Shown: one piece after another, positions 14,231-16,227 of the stretch
Layout: every line of letters begins with the position of its first letter
Position numbering within the stretch: the stretch's first letter is position 1
DNA from: Chrysochromulina parva
Lineage: Eukaryota; Haptophyta; Prymnesiales; Chrysochromulinaceae
DNA: 16,227 bases
NCBI GenBank assembly: GCA_002887195.1
Contig: PJAB01001219.1
Location: 1-16,227, forward strand
Direction of reading: 5' to 3'
The notes under the pieces: model-generated
What the model was told of the DNA's origin: nothing
Seen by the model: the letters and a program-made list of their open reading frames with translations, nothing else
The model's database searches: none
Position numbers and translations under genes: made by a program

Positions 14231-15523
14231 ATGAGCGAGATGACCATCCTCCTCGAGCGCGTGCGTGGCGAAGCACGCCAAACGCGCAAACGCGTTCTCG
14301 ACGCACGACGCACGGCGGTTGCACTGCCGACGCAGCCGGAGCTGGTTCTCATTTGGCTAGCTCACCTCGAGACTTTCGATTTACATCGTGCCATGCGGGC
14401 TTGTCGTGCATGGCATGAGCTCGGGCGTCTGGAGCCGTCCCTGCACTCGGTGATCTCGCTGCCGTCGCAATCGACGCTCATGTCCGCCACTCAGAAGCGC
14501 CAGCTCACAGATGAGCGGCTCGCCAATCTCATGTCACTCGCGCAAGGCACGTTGACCAAGCTTCGCCTGTTTGCGATGCCCAAGGTCAGCCTCGCGGGTC
14601 TGGAACTTCTCAGACAGCAACCATTCCTCCACACGCTTAGCCTGCAGCAGTGCACCGGCCTCAAGGCGGGCCGGCAGGGGCCACAGCTGCAAGACCTGTT
14701 GAGTGCGCTGCCGTCGTTGCGCGTGCTGGAGCTCGACGGCTGCCATCAAGGGCTACGACTCGAGAATCCCCGCAACATGAACGCGCTCGAACTGGCGACG
14801 TGGCCCTCGGACTGCACATGGAGCACGAGGCCGGTCGTGATGGACATCAGCACGTGCGACGATTGCGGCCTTGTCCAGACGCAGGATCACTTCCCATTAT
14901 GCAACGGCGCGGAGTGCGTGGCGACCGCAGAGAGTACCATGGTCTGCCTCAATGCGTCCGACCGATGGCGGCCGTTTCGGAGATGCAACGAGTGTAAGCC
15001 CATTCGGCGCTGCGCCAGGTGCCCTCGTGCATTCTGCCAGGAGTGCACCGAGGTTGAGGGTGTCGACTGGCGCTCCTGCGACGGCTGCGGGCTCGATTTC
15101 TGCGGGTGCTCGACAGGAGGGTCCAATGGGACTGAAGGGTCCAATGCGACTGGAGGGTCCAATGCGACTGGAGGGTCCAATGCGACTGGAGGGTCCAATG
15201 CGACTGGAGGGTCCAATGGGAATGCGCTTCCATTTGTGGGCTTCACTTGCGCCGATTGCGGCCGGGAGCGCTGCGATGCGTGCCTCACAGAGGTGGTCTG
15301 CCTAGGATGCGGCGAGCGCACGCTCGTTTGTCGCCGTTGTGAGGGCCGCGGATGGATTCACAGCTACCGTCCGAAAGATGCAGGCGACCTCGTCGCACCA
15401 TCGTCCTTGTGCCACCCTAGCCACGCGACGCCTCTGGGTGTGGTTCGGGGGAAAGAGAGGGCGTGCCAGCACTCGCACGACCGGCCGGGGACGCCCATTC
15501 CTCCGTACGCGCACATCGACTAA
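14231..15523 (+). CDS. F-box/LRR protein with a Cys-rich zinc-binding C-terminal half, 430 aa
   Basis: A likely substrate receptor for an SCF-type ubiquitin ligase. Residues about 35-77 fit a divergent F-box (PELVLIWLAHLETFDLHRAM then CRAWHEL). Two or three leucine-rich repeats follow (LTKLRLFAMPKVSLAGLELL, FLHTLSLQQCTGL, LPSLRVLELDGC) up to about 171. From 209 to 370 there are eleven Cys pairs of C-x(1-4)-C type (209/212, 224/229, 252/255, 261/264, 269/272, 283/286, 291/293, 340/343, 348/351, 357/360, 367/370), indicating several zinc sites of RING/B-box-like or unknown fold. A GSNATG repeat (297-330) interrupts this Cys-rich part. The last 50 residues are low complexity, and a downstream intron or exon cannot be excluded. 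Start ATG 14231 has ACCATGA context. The zinc part could itself be a protein-interaction or ligase domain. Confidence 0.7.
   Translation: MSEMTILLERVRGEARQTRKRVLDARRTAVALPTQPELVLIWLAHLETFDLHRAMRACRAWHELGRLEPSLHSVISLPSQSTLMSATQKRQLTDERLANLMSLAQGTLTKLRLFAMPKVSLAGLELLRQQPFLHTLSLQQCTGLKAGRQGPQLQDLLSALPSLRVLELDGCHQGLRLENPRNMNALELATWPSDCTWSTRPVVMDISTCDDCGLVQTQDHFPLCNGAECVATAESTMVCLNASDRWRPFRRCNECKPIRRCARCPRAFCQECTEVEGVDWRSCDGCGLDFCGCSTGGSNGTEGSNATGGSNATGGSNATGGSNATGGSNGNALPFVGFTCADCGRERCDACLTEVVCLGCGERTLVCRRCEGRGWIHSYRPKDAGDLVAPSSLCHPSHATPLGVVRGKERACQHSHDRPGTPIPPYAHID
15117..15222. repeat. 18-bp coding minisatellite (GSNATG)
   Basis: About six units of GGAGGGTCCAATGCGACT, the first with GGGACT and the second starting GAAGGG, encode GSNATG in the middle of the Cys-rich region of the F-box protein. 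The inner units are identical at the DNA level, so the expansion is probably recent. Confidence 0.92.
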
Positions 15524-15944
15524 ACGTTTGACCTGGCCTGTGTTCATAGGGCTAGACTAAACGTGCGCGCTAAACGTCGGGGTACGGGGACGCCGGCCTA
15601 GGGCCCGCTATAGAAGGCCCGCTAGGCGCTAGAGGCAAGAGGGCCGAGTACGTGCTGGTCGCGGGTCGCGCTCGAGTCCGAGCAGCGAGCAGCGAGCACG
15701 GCAAGCACCCCGCACACGATACAGTCATGCACGCGGCATGCTCTTCAGCCATGCCCACACGGGCCACACACGTGCTCCAGGGGCCGCCGTCACCGGCCGT
15801 CGCACGTGGTTTTCAGTTTATCTTCAGTTTTGAGTTTATAGTTTGCCTTAGGCGATTCATAGGGACTCGCTCACAGCACTATACGGGTCGAGCGCGCTCA
15901 CAAAGCGTCGAGCGCTCGAAAACCGCGCGGCCAAAGTCGCGGCA

Positions 15945-15963
15945 CGCGCGCGCGCGCGCGCGC
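15945..15963. repeat. alternating CG tract
   Basis: About nineteen bases of strictly alternating CG dinucleotides. Such tracts can adopt left-handed Z-DNA, often near promoters, but no function can be read from the sequence. Confidence 0.8.
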
Positions 15964-16127
15964 TCGGAATCAAAGGCGAAAGCACGCGCTCGCTCGGGTA
16001 GCTCGCTCGCGAAGTCGCGCGCGCTAGAAAAGCTCTATTATTGGAAACAATCCCTCGTATACAGCTTCAGCTATACCGCGTACTAAAGCTATAGAGCTAT
16101 ACAGGATTGCGAGCGGGAGAGAGGGGA

Positions 16128-16146
16128 TGACGTCATGCTGACGTCA
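16128..16146. promoter_or_regulatory. twin TGACGTCA (CRE) palindromes
   Basis: Two perfect 8-bp TGACGTCA sites (16128-16135 and 16139-16146) are separated by TGC. The flanks GA and TC extend the pair into a 10-bp inverted repeat around a 3-bp centre. TGACGTCA is the canonical binding site of CREB/ATF-type bZIP factors in many eukaryotes. The pair probably belongs to a promoter of a gene beyond the right edge. Confidence 0.7.
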
Positions 16147-16227
16147 TCGGTGAGGTGTGGGTCCTTTAGGCATGCGAGTAACGGGCCTAACGGAACCATA
16201 CTTAGGGACCGGTACACGCGGTGAGCT

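Larger units (their letters stand above)
15524..16227. other. right-edge region without a recognisable gene
   Basis: After the F-box stop there are three copies of CTAAACGT (15520, 15557, 15570). A GC-poor patch lies near 15805-15855 (TTCAGTTTTGAGTTTATAG). A perfect 12-bp palindrome TCGAGCGCTCGA sits at 15908-15919, followed by a (CG)n tract and CGCTCG-rich DNA. A mixed AT-rich stretch with AGCTATA repeats (about 16066-16102) comes before the CRE pair. An open frame at 15652-16086 has no domain and a composition driven by the CG tract. The region may be a promoter for a gene to the right. Confidence 0.45.

Noticed and set aside
15652..16086. 144-codon plus-strand frame in the right-edge region
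   Set aside because: It has no domain and its Arg/Ala/Ser runs come from the CG tract and CGCTCG repeats. It may be untranslated promoter DNA.

Overview
The window looks like nuclear DNA from a GC-rich, gene-dense unicellular eukaryote. A haptophyte alga, or another alga of similar genome style, is my best guess. The reasons are short GT-AG introns of about 150-250 bp, many intron-poor genes, AP2-like domains of the algal GVSKR type, and proteins found only in eukaryotes (SLC25 carrier, cornichon, an SF-CC1/RBM39-type splicing factor, a class E GPCR, an F-box protein). The species assignment is an inference from style, not from a marker gene. There are no signs of operons, CRISPR, prophage or bacterial genes.

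Layout, left to right. 1-712: no recognisable gene. 713-2090 (-): mitochondrial carrier, three exons. 2231-2740 (+): cornichon-family cargo receptor. 3052-4650 (-): RBM39/CAPER-like splicing factor. 4755-9194 (+): a very large orphan helical-repeat protein full of in-frame tandem repeats. 9195-9782: no gene seen. 9783-11182 (-): a nuclear protein with three AP2-like modules, two exons. 11508-12683 (+): seven-helix receptor of the cAMP-receptor/GCR1 type. 13046-14107 (-): signal-peptide EF-hand protein of CREC (calumenin/reticulocalbin) type. 14231-15523 (+): F-box/LRR/Cys-rich protein. 15524-16227: no gene recognised, but a striking pair of CRE palindromes near the right edge.

Two general patterns stand out. 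First, the eight genes strictly alternate in strand and form four head-to-head pairs, three of them separated by about 100-155 bp. Each pair probably shares a bidirectional promoter. Second, at least ten tandem minisatellites lie inside reading frames, and all have unit lengths divisible by 3 (9, 12, 15, 18, 21, 33 bp). The only large intronic array has a 10-bp unit. The coding arrays encode G/S/A/N/P-rich linkers or, in the splicing factor, Met/Pro/Gly repeats.

I see no evidence that the genes form one pathway. Cornichon and the EF-hand protein both belong to the early secretory pathway, but that is probably coincidence. The most unusual material is the orphan 1479-residue protein, the repeated helix-plus-AP2 module, and the frame-constrained minisatellites.
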